A stretch of DNA of 37,561 nt from assembly GCA_030672305.1 (NCBI GenBank), contig DAOVGR010000030.1:1-37561 (forward strand), written 5' to 3'. Positions 1 through 6,988 of this stretch are shown piece after piece (the stretch's first letter is position 1; each line of letters opens with the position of its first letter). Source of the DNA: Thermoplasmatales archaeon. GTDB lineage: Archaea > Thermoplasmatota > E2 > DHVEG-1. The notes under the pieces were generated by a model. That model did not search any database. It was not told where the DNA came from and saw only the letters and a list, made by a program, of their open reading frames with translations. Made by a program: the position numbers and the translations under genes.

Positions 1-98
1 CACTAGAAACGAAGCGTGATCACCGGGAATGGTGAAAATCATGTATAAGATGAATATTGGAGGGTTAAATAATGTTGTAAATGATATTGTTTTCAAAA

Positions 99-134
99 AA
101 TGAAGTTCCAAATGAGTTTTGGCTTCATTTGGAA
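99..134 (-). terminator. hairpin plus T-run downstream of the pilin gene
   Basis: The two arms TTCCAAATGA (106-115) and TCATTTGGAA (125-134) are perfectly complementary over 10 bp with a 9-base loop. Read on the minus strand, the hairpin lies about 80 bases past the pilin stop and is followed by a short T-run (95-100). Archaeal termination relies mainly on oligo-T, so the hairpin may instead stabilise the RNA or bind a protein. I see no gene between 1 and 211; any coding in the first ~40 bases could only be a fragment. Confidence 0.4.
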
Positions 135-211
135 ATCCCAAGATTAAACTTACCAAACAGGGATACAATAAACCAAGCAATATATGTTATGTAAATAATT
201 GTTATCAATGT

Positions 212-679
212 TTACCTTACTGTCATTGTACCATCGAAAATAACTGTAGCAACAATTGTAACAGTAATAGAATAATCTCCAGCAATAAGCGGTGTAACAT
301 CTGCTGCAGAATCATCTAAAGTAGGAGGTGTATCACCAATATATAGACTTTCACCTATTTCCCAACCAGTATTACCTGCAAAAAGACCGGTTTCAGATAG
401 TTCTGCCCCATCTACTCTAATAGTTACGCTATTATCAAATGCATAGCCAGAACTTGGAATATTGTCACCACCTGTTATCAGTGTAACCTTAATTTTATTA
501 TTATCAATTATAAGAACTACACTTGCTCGTTCTTTTTCAGTTGCAGGTCCACCCATCATACTAGTGAAATATATGAAAGTTGTAGCAGCAATAGCAACAG
601 TTATAGCAACCATAAGAATAACACCAATAACAGCGGAAACTGCTTCCGCTTCTTCTTTAAATTTTCTATTTCCCTTCAT
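212..679 (-). CDS. archaeal type IV pilin-like protein (class III signal peptide)
   Basis: A 155-residue exported pilin subunit. The N-terminus has a charged stretch (MKGNRKFKEEAEA) followed at once by the uninterrupted hydrophobic helix VSAVIGVILMVAITVAIAAT, the hallmark of archaeal pilins processed by a prepilin peptidase of the PibD/EppA type (DUF1628/Arch_pilin group). The remainder is beta-rich and would form the globular head, with residues such as GGDNIPSSGYAFDN and a glycine/aspartate-rich middle. A start ten codons further upstream is open, but the ATG at 679 fits the class III signal layout and lies about 37 bases from the TATA box at 712-721. It would assemble into a surface filament or adhesion pilus. 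The gene stands alone here with no pilus ATPase nearby, so its assembly machinery must be elsewhere. Confidence 0.8.
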   Translation of the reverse strand: MKGNRKFKEEAEAVSAVIGVILMVAITVAIAATTFIYFTSMMGGPATEKERASVVLIIDNNKIKVTLITGGDNIPSSGYAFDNSVTIRVDGAELSETGLFAGNTGWEIGESLYIGDTPPTLDDSAADVTPLIAGDYSITVTIVATVIFDGTMTVR

Positions 680-711
680 ATCCCATCTACGTAGTGTATA
701 TATTAACAACC

Positions 712-721
712 TATAAATAAA
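712..721 (-). promoter_or_regulatory. TATA box of the pilin gene
   Basis: On the minus strand the sequence reads TTTATTTATA. Its centre is about 37 bases upstream of the ATG at 679, which places transcription start near 690 and leaves a leader of roughly 10 bases. Confidence 0.5.
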
Positions 722-836
722 GTTTTGTTGTGAAAATTTAATTATTAAATAATTACAAAACTAGAAATTGTTTATTTTGATATTTTTCTAAATTTGACAT
801 TTTTACAAAATAAATTTTTATTGGTACAGGATCCTC

Positions 837-2564
837 CTAGGTAACATTATTTATAAAAAATGGTCCGATATATGCAATAAACTCATCACCATTTTCTGGG
901 CTTAGCATTTGTCCCTTTTGTCTAATTGCTACCCAATAGAAATCATTCGGTTGTACGTTAGAATCCTCAAAGATAACAACAGCCATATTATCATCTGGTT
1001 TTGTATGATTTATTACCTTACACCATGGCCGACCACGCTGCCTATCATTTTTTACCAGCCAAATATCAGTAATCGGATAATCAAGCTCATCTGGTAAGTA
1101 ACCATGTGGCCACATTCGTTTACCACTACTGTCATTTCCGGGAAAGGTAGAATGTGCAGATATTCTTATCTTAAGTGGTGAACTACAGTTTATCCATCTA
1201 CCATTACAGAAATTCCCATCCAATCGAACGTTTGCTCTGATCTTCAGAAGCTGTGTTGCGTAACTGTCGCAATCATCCATTGCATCCCAAACTTCTTCTC
1301 TTGTATTATGAACACTATAAACAGCAATAATACCAGATGGTTTTCCTAAATAGCTCACATTAAATTCCGCACTACCCGGTCTATCATAATCATGTGTATC
1401 ACTACTAGCAATGAAAACAAATTTCTGATTTTTCAGTTCATCATCGCTCCACTCCCACAACGCATTTTCGACCCAGGCATCAGTCTGATTGGTAAATTGA
1501 CTTAGGTTATACGGCCACAACCAAGGAACGCCTGGTGTAAAACAACCAATGGAGTTGCCCCATCTGCTAAATGTTTCAACACCTCGAAGGATCTTATCTC
1601 TACAACATGTATACTTCATTTTATCTGCCATATACGTCCAATTTGTTGTAAAATTATACCTACTAGCCCTACCCAAAGGATGATGCGGATAACCAATATT
1701 CAAATGACCCTTATCATATTCCTTCGCCATTGCCTTAAAGATACTATCATAGTTGAATTTCTGGTAGTCCGCAAATTCCGGTGCACCAGGATAAATGTCC
1801 CTATAATAGAAATTTATATGACCAACATCCTCCCAACCGTGAGGTGTCCAGTCTTTACCACCCAGACTCCATTGGGCAGCAGTCCACTCAAAACCAAGAA
1901 GTGTTGTAAAACTTCCGGGATCATAATACTCTATACATTTATCCTTCATCATCTGCCACTCAGAAAAACCTAGGATCTTTTCAATAAATGTCTTTATAAT
2001 GTCCCATTCACGCACTCCACCAAATTTAGTTGAAATCCCGTCAAGAAGCTCTCCATGATCGGTACAAGCTGTAAAATCTAAATAGTTATCCTCAACTGCA
2101 TTTTTGTACATCGTATCTATTTCAAAATCTCCATCTGAAAATACAGTATGCCAATGGATATCTCCAAAAAATATTCTAAAAAGTTTTATTGGAACAATAT
2201 CAGAATCAGAACCATTTTCGTTTTCAGCATAAACAGTAAGATTTACAAACACGTCATCTAGAGGAGTTGGTTCAGGATCAAAGATAATTGGATCATCTCC
2301 AAAGAACGTGGTATGAATGCTTTGGTCATTTATCTGCCAATAAATAATTGTTGGACTACCCGTAATATCACAATCAATCACATCACCTTCATAAACCTCT
2401 TCATATGGTTTAATATTGATTACAACAGTTGGAGCATTCAGATTTTCAATTGCATTAACTGAAAAAAGTTCACTATCACTACAAATAATAGGTATGAAAC
2501 TAATCGCAACAAACGAGATAATAACAATAAAAACAAGTGATTTTTTGAATAAACTATTATGCAT
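837..2564 (-). CDS. secreted PHP/DUF3604-type metal-dependent hydrolase
   Basis: A 575-residue exported protein. After a signal peptide (hydrophobic stretch about residues 8-28) comes an Ig/PKD-like beta domain (about 45-130), then a PHP-type fold. Metal-binding motifs visible are DIHWHT (D135, H137, H139), SDG, CTDHGE (D169, H170) and, later, IASSDTHDYDRPGS followed by GIIAVYSVHNTREEVWDAM and a YAT motif, the order typical of DUF3604. PHP proteins hydrolyse phosphoester bonds with two or three metals, but DUF3604 members have no settled substrate. The ATG at 2564 is chosen over the in-frame ATG at 2582 because a perfect AAGGAGGT lies between them, 7 bases before 2564. The product acts outside the membrane. 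It is a single-gene unit, with no obvious partner. Confidence 0.8.
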   Translation of the reverse strand: MHNSLFKKSLVFIVIISFVAISFIPIICSDSELFSVNAIENLNAPTVVINIKPYEEVYEGDVIDCDITGSPTIIYWQINDQSIHTTFFGDDPIIFDPEPTPLDDVFVNLTVYAENENGSDSDIVPIKLFRIFFGDIHWHTVFSDGDFEIDTMYKNAVEDNYLDFTACTDHGELLDGISTKFGGVREWDIIKTFIEKILGFSEWQMMKDKCIEYYDPGSFTTLLGFEWTAAQWSLGGKDWTPHGWEDVGHINFYYRDIYPGAPEFADYQKFNYDSIFKAMAKEYDKGHLNIGYPHHPLGRASRYNFTTNWTYMADKMKYTCCRDKILRGVETFSRWGNSIGCFTPGVPWLWPYNLSQFTNQTDAWVENALWEWSDDELKNQKFVFIASSDTHDYDRPGSAEFNVSYLGKPSGIIAVYSVHNTREEVWDAMDDCDSYATQLLKIRANVRLDGNFCNGRWINCSSPLKIRISAHSTFPGNDSSGKRMWPHGYLPDELDYPITDIWLVKNDRQRGRPWCKVINHTKPDDNMAVVIFEDSNVQPNDFYWVAIRQKGQMLSPENGDEFIAYIGPFFINNVT

Positions 2565-2571
2565 TCGTTTT

Positions 2572-2579
2572 ACCTCCTT
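2572..2579 (-). promoter_or_regulatory. Shine-Dalgarno site that fixes the DUF3604 start
   Basis: AAGGAGGT on the minus strand ends 7 bases before the ATG at 2562-2564. It lies inside the longer open frame, which shows that the upstream ATG at 2582 is not the start. Confidence 0.75.
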
Positions 2580-2665
2580 CAATTATTAAATGTAACAATT
2601 TATATTAATATAAATATATCCTTAAAAATGTTTATGGAAAAATCAGTTAGATATGATTTTGTAAA

Positions 2666-2680
2666 TGGGCTTTCTGCCCA
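2666..2680. repeat. short inverted repeat upstream of the Fic gene
   Basis: TGGGC and GCCCA are separated by TTTCT, an unusual GC-rich island in an AT-rich spacer. It sits about 45-60 bases upstream of the Fic TATA box, where an activator or repressor could bind. No protein can be assigned. Confidence 0.4.
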
Positions 2681-2724
2681 ATCTGTAAAAAAAGTAATTA
2701 TTTTTCAGGCCTAAATGGTAAAAA

Positions 2725-2732
2725 TTTATATA
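2725..2732 (+). promoter_or_regulatory. TATA box for a leaderless Fic transcript
   Basis: TTTATATA is centred about 29 bases before the ATG at 2758. There is no Shine-Dalgarno sequence, so transcription probably starts at or next to the start codon. Confidence 0.6.
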
Positions 2733-2757
2733 CTATTAGCAGCTATATATCTATATT

Positions 2758-3711
2758 ATGTCATATATTGAAGTCTCTAAAAGAAACAATACTGAATATG
2801 TTTCATTTGTAAAAAAATTTAGTCTAATGGGAAACAGTTTTAGAATTCGAGAACACATTGGAAAAAATATTTCAACTGTAAATGAAAAAGAGTATTTAAA
2901 AAATAATTTTGATAAAATTACTAGTAAAGAATTTGAAATTAGAAAAAAATTAATTGAGAGTTTAGACATTGCCTATAATACTAATCTATTATATGATGCT
3001 GAACTTATTTCAATACAGATCAACAATCTTTTGGAAATAAAGGAAATAAAGGAACTAATAATTAATGAATTTGCAGAAGAATTTATTTTCAATTCAAATA
3101 ATATAGAAGGTTCAAAAATTCCGGTCAAAGAAGTAAAAAAAATTATTGAAACGGGTGATAGCAGATATAAAAACCGAAACGAAGTAAAAGAGGTCTATAA
3201 CTCTATTGACGCGCTTAATTATATTCAAAAGGGGTTTAAATTTAATACCGCGTCAATCAAGAGACTTTATTATATCTTAACAAAAGATTTAACAATGTCT
3301 GATGGGGAAAAATATCCTCGAGGATTCAAAAAAGTAGAAAATATTGTTAACAATCAACAAACAGTACCACCAGATCAAGTTGAACGGGCATTGGAGGATC
3401 TTTTAAGAAATTATAAAGAACAAAAAAAAGAAACCTACTCATTCAAACTTGCATTTGACTTTCATTTGAGATATGAATACATTCATCCTTTTTTAGATGG
3501 TAATGGGAGAACTGGAAGATTAATTATGAATAAAATATTGATGGATCAGGAGTATTTTCCAATTATTGTTTATACAAAGAATTCTCAAGCTTATTTCAAT
3601 GCCATTTCAAAGGGACTAGAAAAACAAACAAAAAAGAAATATTACCAATTTATGCTTGAACAATCAAATAAAACATATACCTATTTCTTTAATATTATTA
3701 GGAATTATTAA
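2758..3711 (+). CDS. Fic family protein adenylyltransferase, class II-like
   Basis: A 317-residue cytoplasmic protein of the Fic/DOC fold. The active-site loop H243-P-F-L-D247-G-N-G-R251-T-G-R254 is the complete HPFx[DE]GNGRxxR signature, so the protein should transfer a nucleotide group, usually AMP from ATP, onto a hydroxyl side chain of a target. About 125 residues before it, S113-N-N-I-E117-G matches the inhibitory helix motif [ST]xxxE[GN], placing the protein among Fic enzymes that carry their own inhibitor N-terminal to the catalytic core. This explains why no separate antitoxin gene sits beside it. A lysine/glutamate-rich region of about 100 residues precedes the core. It is a single gene with its own TATA box and a likely leaderless message. 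The target is unknown. Confidence 0.9.
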   Translation: MSYIEVSKRNNTEYVSFVKKFSLMGNSFRIREHIGKNISTVNEKEYLKNNFDKITSKEFEIRKKLIESLDIAYNTNLLYDAELISIQINNLLEIKEIKELIINEFAEEFIFNSNNIEGSKIPVKEVKKIIETGDSRYKNRNEVKEVYNSIDALNYIQKGFKFNTASIKRLYYILTKDLTMSDGEKYPRGFKKVENIVNNQQTVPPDQVERALEDLLRNYKEQKKETYSFKLAFDFHLRYEYIHPFLDGNGRTGRLIMNKILMDQEYFPIIVYTKNSQAYFNAISKGLEKQTKKKYYQFMLEQSNKTYTYFFNIIRNY

Positions 3712-3783
3712 ATGAAATATTCTGCAGAATTTTGTATTAGGTATAATTTTTGTACCATATTCAAAACAGAATCTAGACTTATT

Positions 3784-3957
3784 TTATGCATATTCTTTTT
3801 TAGGTGATTGTTTAGGGTTTACCGAACATTTTACAGGTTTTTTTCGTTTCTTTGCAGTAATTCCACCAATGATATACATTATAAAAAAAATCAATAGAAT
3901 TATTCCAAGGAATGCAAGAAGTATTAGACTACCCTCAAGACTAGGCGAATAAAACAT
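3784..3957 (-). CDS. small single-pass membrane protein
   Basis: This short product (57 residues from the ATG at 3957) has one strong transmembrane segment (ILLAFLGIILLIFFIMYIIGG) and a basic cytoplasmic tail rich in lysine and proline (KKRKKPVKC...KQSPKK). An in-frame TTG at 3996 would add 13 polar residues and overlap the upstream gene by 23 bases; the ATG lies 16 bases past that gene's stop, so I prefer it. It follows the TIGR04076 gene on the same strand and is probably co-transcribed. I do not recognise a family. It might anchor or regulate its neighbour, but nothing in the sequence proves this. Confidence 0.55.
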   Translation of the reverse strand: MFYSPSLEGSLILLAFLGIILLIFFIMYIIGGITAKKRKKPVKCSVNPKQSPKKEYA

Positions 3958-3973
3958 ATTATTTCTATCCGTA

Positions 3974-4228
3974 TCATTCAATTCTTTCCAGTTCAAATAT
4001 TACTGGATTTTCACCATCTGGACACGCATGTCTTGGATTTTGTCCTTCCTTAAGCCAAGGAAATTTTGCACCATATAAAATTGCAAATGCTTTTGGAAGA
4101 ATGCTGTAAAGTGCATGAAGACAGATTTTACCTTCAATACCACTTTCGGATACAATTATCTCATCTCCAGGTTTATGATTCAAATGACAAAATCCTTTTT
4201 GAGAAACAACTCTAATTATTACTTTCAT
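3974..4228 (-). CDS. TIGR04076 family protein
   Basis: An 84-residue protein that I recognise as TIGR04076: an N-terminal strand (MKVIIRVVSQKG), the motif CHLNHKPGDEIIV, then GKICLHALYSILP, AILYGAKFPWL, and the closing ACPDGENPVIFELERI. Three conserved cysteines (in GFCHLNH, KICLHA and HACPD) could bind a metal, as they are kept across the family. Biochemical function is not known to me. The gene is first in a probable two-gene unit with the small membrane protein downstream and is divergent from the membrane protein at 4415. The intervening spacer carries a 7-bp inverted repeat. Confidence 0.8.
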   Translation of the reverse strand: MKVIIRVVSQKGFCHLNHKPGDEIIVSESGIEGKICLHALYSILPKAFAILYGAKFPWLKEGQNPRHACPDGENPVIFELERIE

Positions 4229-4293
4229 AATATCACTCTAACTACCGTTCAGAATAACATTTTAGATATTAATAAAACTTCATTTAATATTTT

Positions 4294-4312
4294 TATGCCC
4301 ACATCGGGCATA
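4294..4312. repeat. inverted repeat in a divergent promoter region
   Basis: TATGCCC and GGGCATA are perfect 7-bp arms around ACATC. It lies between the divergent starts at 4228 and 4415, about 66 bases from the first and 100 from the second. It could be an operator for the TIGR04076 gene; its size and GC content resemble the repeat at 2666-2680, with the arms in the opposite sense. Confidence 0.45.
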
Positions 4313-4357
4313 CTCAGAATATAGACTTTAGATGCAGAGCCGATGCTGAGCAAATAG

Positions 4358-4365
4358 TTATATAT
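4358..4365 (+). promoter_or_regulatory. TATA box of the four-helix membrane protein gene
   Basis: TTATATAT is about 53 bases upstream of the ATG at 4415. That predicts transcription start near 4388, and the leader would contain the AGGAGAGG ribosome binding site at about 4400-4408. Confidence 0.45.
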
Positions 4366-4414
4366 GTAAAACAATTTTCACTATTGTTTTAGGTTAAAAA
4401 AGGAGAGGAACTTT

Positions 4415-4999
4415 ATGATAGCGGAAACTGAGTCAAAAAATGGTGATAAGATTTGGAAAATATTCTTGAGAAAGCATTGGAAAATGCTTGTTTTATTTGT
4501 ATTAGGAGCTATTCTAGCATCAATCGGTGCAATTCTTATCTATTTATGGTTCGTAGAAAATGCTCAATTAACTGATCTGGTACCTGCGACTTTAGGTCTA
4601 TGGACAATGGGACATTCCGTGACTTTTTTGTTACATTTGATTTTCTGGGAATTTCTCTTAATAGGAATCCCGGTAATAATAGCTGCAGCAGCTACATATT
4701 TCCTATGGTGGAAACAATTACCCGATAAGGAAAGGAAAGAATATAGGGACGGAAATCTTTTTGGCAAACATTCACGCAGGACAGATGCAAGTGGAGGAAT
4801 ATCGTTTTTGGTCTTTATTGTGTTCTGTGTAAAGGTTTACCTTGATGGAAACTGGGGTGTTGCTATTGCAACTTGGAAATTTAACTATCTCGTGTATTCT
4901 TGTCTCTGGGCATTAATCTGGATTTTAATAATCTTCGGAATTCCTATGGCTTTAGGAGGCCTCTGGTGGATACGCCATGAGATGAAAAAGAAAACCTAG
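4415..4999 (+). CDS. polytopic membrane protein, function unknown
   Basis: A 194-residue protein with four predicted membrane helices, roughly residues 22-46, 65-95, 128-145 and 155-185. A basic hydrophilic loop lies between helices 2 and 3 (KQLPDKERKEYRDGNLFGKHSRRTD), followed by a glycine-containing entry to helix 3 (ASGGISFLVF). Both ends are charged and probably cytoplasmic. The start is well supported by AGGAGAGG a few bases upstream. I do not recognise a named family, and no catalytic motif is visible. The glycine-rich turn and tryptophan-rich helix ends (LGGLWWIRHEM) look conserved rather than random. It stands alone on the plus strand between two minus-strand genes. Confidence 0.7.
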   Translation: MIAETESKNGDKIWKIFLRKHWKMLVLFVLGAILASIGAILIYLWFVENAQLTDLVPATLGLWTMGHSVTFLLHLIFWEFLLIGIPVIIAAAATYFLWWKQLPDKERKEYRDGNLFGKHSRRTDASGGISFLVFIVFCVKVYLDGNWGVAIATWKFNYLVYSCLWALIWILIIFGIPMALGGLWWIRHEMKKKT

Positions 5000-5072
5000 A
5001 ATCTTTTTTAATCGAGATATATCGAAAAGGTTTTTCTATCTGCTGAATGCGGTTAATTGAAATTTCGAAATA

Positions 5073-5930
5073 TTATTTTGCGGATTCACCCAAATCGTAC
5101 AATATGTGAACTTCCTCAGTACTAAGCGGCCTATCATAGATTCTTACATCATCAATTATTCCATCAAAATATAACACTTCTTTATTCCAAAATCCTTTCC
5201 CAAAAAATAAAGATTCATGCATTATAGCATCCTGAAAAAATTCCGCTTTTAAAGCATTTCCAAAATTATAACGTCGATTAATTATTTCCTTTCCATTTAG
5301 ATAACCTGTGTTATAACCAATATTTTTCAAGTAACCAACAATAGCGACAAAATGATACCATATTCCTTCATTTAAATGTTCATTTGAATCAAAACATAAT
5401 GAGGGATATAATTCACAACCATTTGAAAAAAAAGTAAAATACAGTCTTTTGGATTGTTTATGTAACGGGTCATGCCCAAGCTCTATTACTAATCCGCCAT
5501 TTGCATTGTTAATCACATCACATGGTTCTTTGGAACCATATTGAAACAATGGTGCAACTGCATTCTCAATTGGTATAAAGTCACATTTGAACCAAAATGA
5601 AATTGAACCTTGATCAATTTCTTTAAGATGATCTGGTGGATGAGACTTATTATCTGGGATTTGTACGAAATCATCTATACCATCAAAATCAAGGGCACCA
5701 TTAATCATTCCTGTTGTTCTTGTAGCTCCATAAACAGTGCCATTATTACCATAATCTGAAGAATCCTCAACAATATCTCCACTTTCTTCATCAAATGCCC
5801 AATGAGCAACCAAACCATTTGTTATATCGGGGTCTTCTGGATTTATATCATTAAAACATCCTGAAATCATCAATGAAAAAATCAAAAATAATGATGTAAA
5901 TAAAAACAATAAATTCTTACTGGCTTTCAT
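5073..5930 (-). CDS. LamG-like (concanavalin A-like lectin fold) lipoprotein
   Basis: A 285-residue exported lipoprotein. The signal peptide ends in MISGC, with C25 as the lipid attachment site. The rest is one Laminin-G_3 type jelly-roll domain: it opens with GLVAHWAFDEESGDIVEDSSDYGNNG, continues with GALDFDGIDDFVQIPD and ISFWFK, and closes with FDGIIDDVRIYDRPLSTEEV, the order seen throughout this family. Such domains bind sugars or proteins and give surface adhesion. A cysteine pair near the middle might form a disulfide. GAGGAAAT lies a few bases before the ATG. It is alone on the transcript and its ligand cannot be predicted. Confidence 0.85.
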   Translation of the reverse strand: MKASKNLLFLFTSLFLIFSLMISGCFNDINPEDPDITNGLVAHWAFDEESGDIVEDSSDYGNNGTVYGATRTTGMINGALDFDGIDDFVQIPDNKSHPPDHLKEIDQGSISFWFKCDFIPIENAVAPLFQYGSKEPCDVINNANGGLVIELGHDPLHKQSKRLYFTFFSNGCELYPSLCFDSNEHLNEGIWYHFVAIVGYLKNIGYNTGYLNGKEIINRRYNFGNALKAEFFQDAIMHESLFFGKGFWNKEVLYFDGIIDDVRIYDRPLSTEEVHILYDLGESAK

Positions 5931-6047
5931 ATAATATTTCCTCTTTATAACAATATATCATCTATATCTCAGAATTGAGTAAATTGAGATTTTCTACAGA
6001 GGAAATATCAATCTTTCGGACCATTACTTTTTTTGGGTTGATTTAGA

Positions 6048-6860
6048 TTAATAATCTGATTCTTCTACCTTCAGAGCAATTCCCGATACAAACGTAAACC
6101 GATTCTCTGTAAACATTAGGTTAAGTGTAATCCCTGTAAACCAACTAATATTTACTGCAATGTCATCACCCTCGACTATAAGTTTTTTACGGCCTTGCAA
6201 TCCTATGCTAGATATCTTTCCATTAAACATAACTACTATTCCTTCTGCCATCAAGATTCTAAACGGTATCAAACTTGTAAAAAGCATGACCATTGCTAAT
6301 AATGGTAATAGTGCTATGAATAAAATTAAGGCAGCAATTATACTTGTTTGGTTTTCAACTATCCGAACAATTGCCTCATATACTCTTACACCAAGAGCAA
6401 AGACTATTGTTCCGTTTCCTATTGCATTGAAATAACACAATAAATTTGAAACATTATCATTATTTAGAATTCCTAGATATTTTGCTAATTTATGAAATCT
6501 GAAAGTTTTCATCATTTCATTATAAGTATTATGAGAGAAAAATTCCTGATAATTATCCCCAAATATTCCTTTTTCGTTAAGTACCTTTTCATATTGATCG
6601 ATGGCGTCTTCGTCATTATTTTTTATTGCTTCATTAAGAAGTGTTAAAATCTCTCTTAATTCTTCTGCCTCTTCATAACTTAATTCTGAAAGGATTGTTT
6701 CAGATTGTTGCCCATAATACCGGTTAACCTCAACAGGTATAATTTCACTATTTTGGCTTATTTGAACTGGTTCAATATCTTTTGAACAAATACTAGGTGA
6801 TAATCCACCTAAAATAATCAAGATAGCTACCAGCGCACTAAATATTAGAACTTTCTTCAT
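6048..6860 (-). CDS. exported membrane protein, function unknown
   Basis: A 270-residue product with an N-terminal signal-like helix (MKKVLIFSALVAILIILGGL), an acidic helical region rich in Glu and Asn (about 45-115) and a hydrophobic region with two probable membrane helices (about 175-210). A beta-rich C-terminal part of about 60 residues follows (GIVVMFNGKISSIGLQGRKK and onward). The ATG at 6860 is chosen because GGGAGGTG ends 6 bases upstream of it; an in-frame ATG at 6887 lies upstream of that site. I recognise no family and no active-site pattern. The C-terminal beta domain probably lies outside the cell. The gene is transcribed alone in the same direction as the LamG lipoprotein. Confidence 0.65.
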   Translation of the reverse strand: MKKVLIFSALVAILIILGGLSPSICSKDIEPVQISQNSEIIPVEVNRYYGQQSETILSELSYEEAEELREILTLLNEAIKNNDEDAIDQYEKVLNEKGIFGDNYQEFFSHNTYNEMMKTFRFHKLAKYLGILNNDNVSNLLCYFNAIGNGTIVFALGVRVYEAIVRIVENQTSIIAALILFIALLPLLAMVMLFTSLIPFRILMAEGIVVMFNGKISSIGLQGRKKLIVEGDDIAVNISWFTGITLNLMFTENRFTFVSGIALKVEESDY

Positions 6861-6988
6861 ATTTTTCACCTCCCGATAGTATAACATTCCTATTATATTA
6901 TTTAAATGTTCTGTAATATAAATTATTACAAATGTAACTGTTATAGTTGTTTACTTCTTATGATATTAAAAAAGAATTTTGATTTGTT

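Noticed and set aside
1-42. Possible 5' fragment of a minus-strand gene beginning at 42
   Set aside because: Only 14 codons are visible (MIFTIPGDHASFLV), with no ribosome binding site or TATA box; it cannot be supported.
119-319. Plus-strand frame of 66 residues
   Set aside because: It overlaps the pilin gene on the other strand, is Asn/Cys-rich without any recognisable pattern and has no promoter or ribosome binding site.
2758-3711. Fic gene as part of a toxin-antitoxin operon
   Set aside because: No small partner gene is found on the same strand on either side, and the inhibitory motif is within the protein itself.
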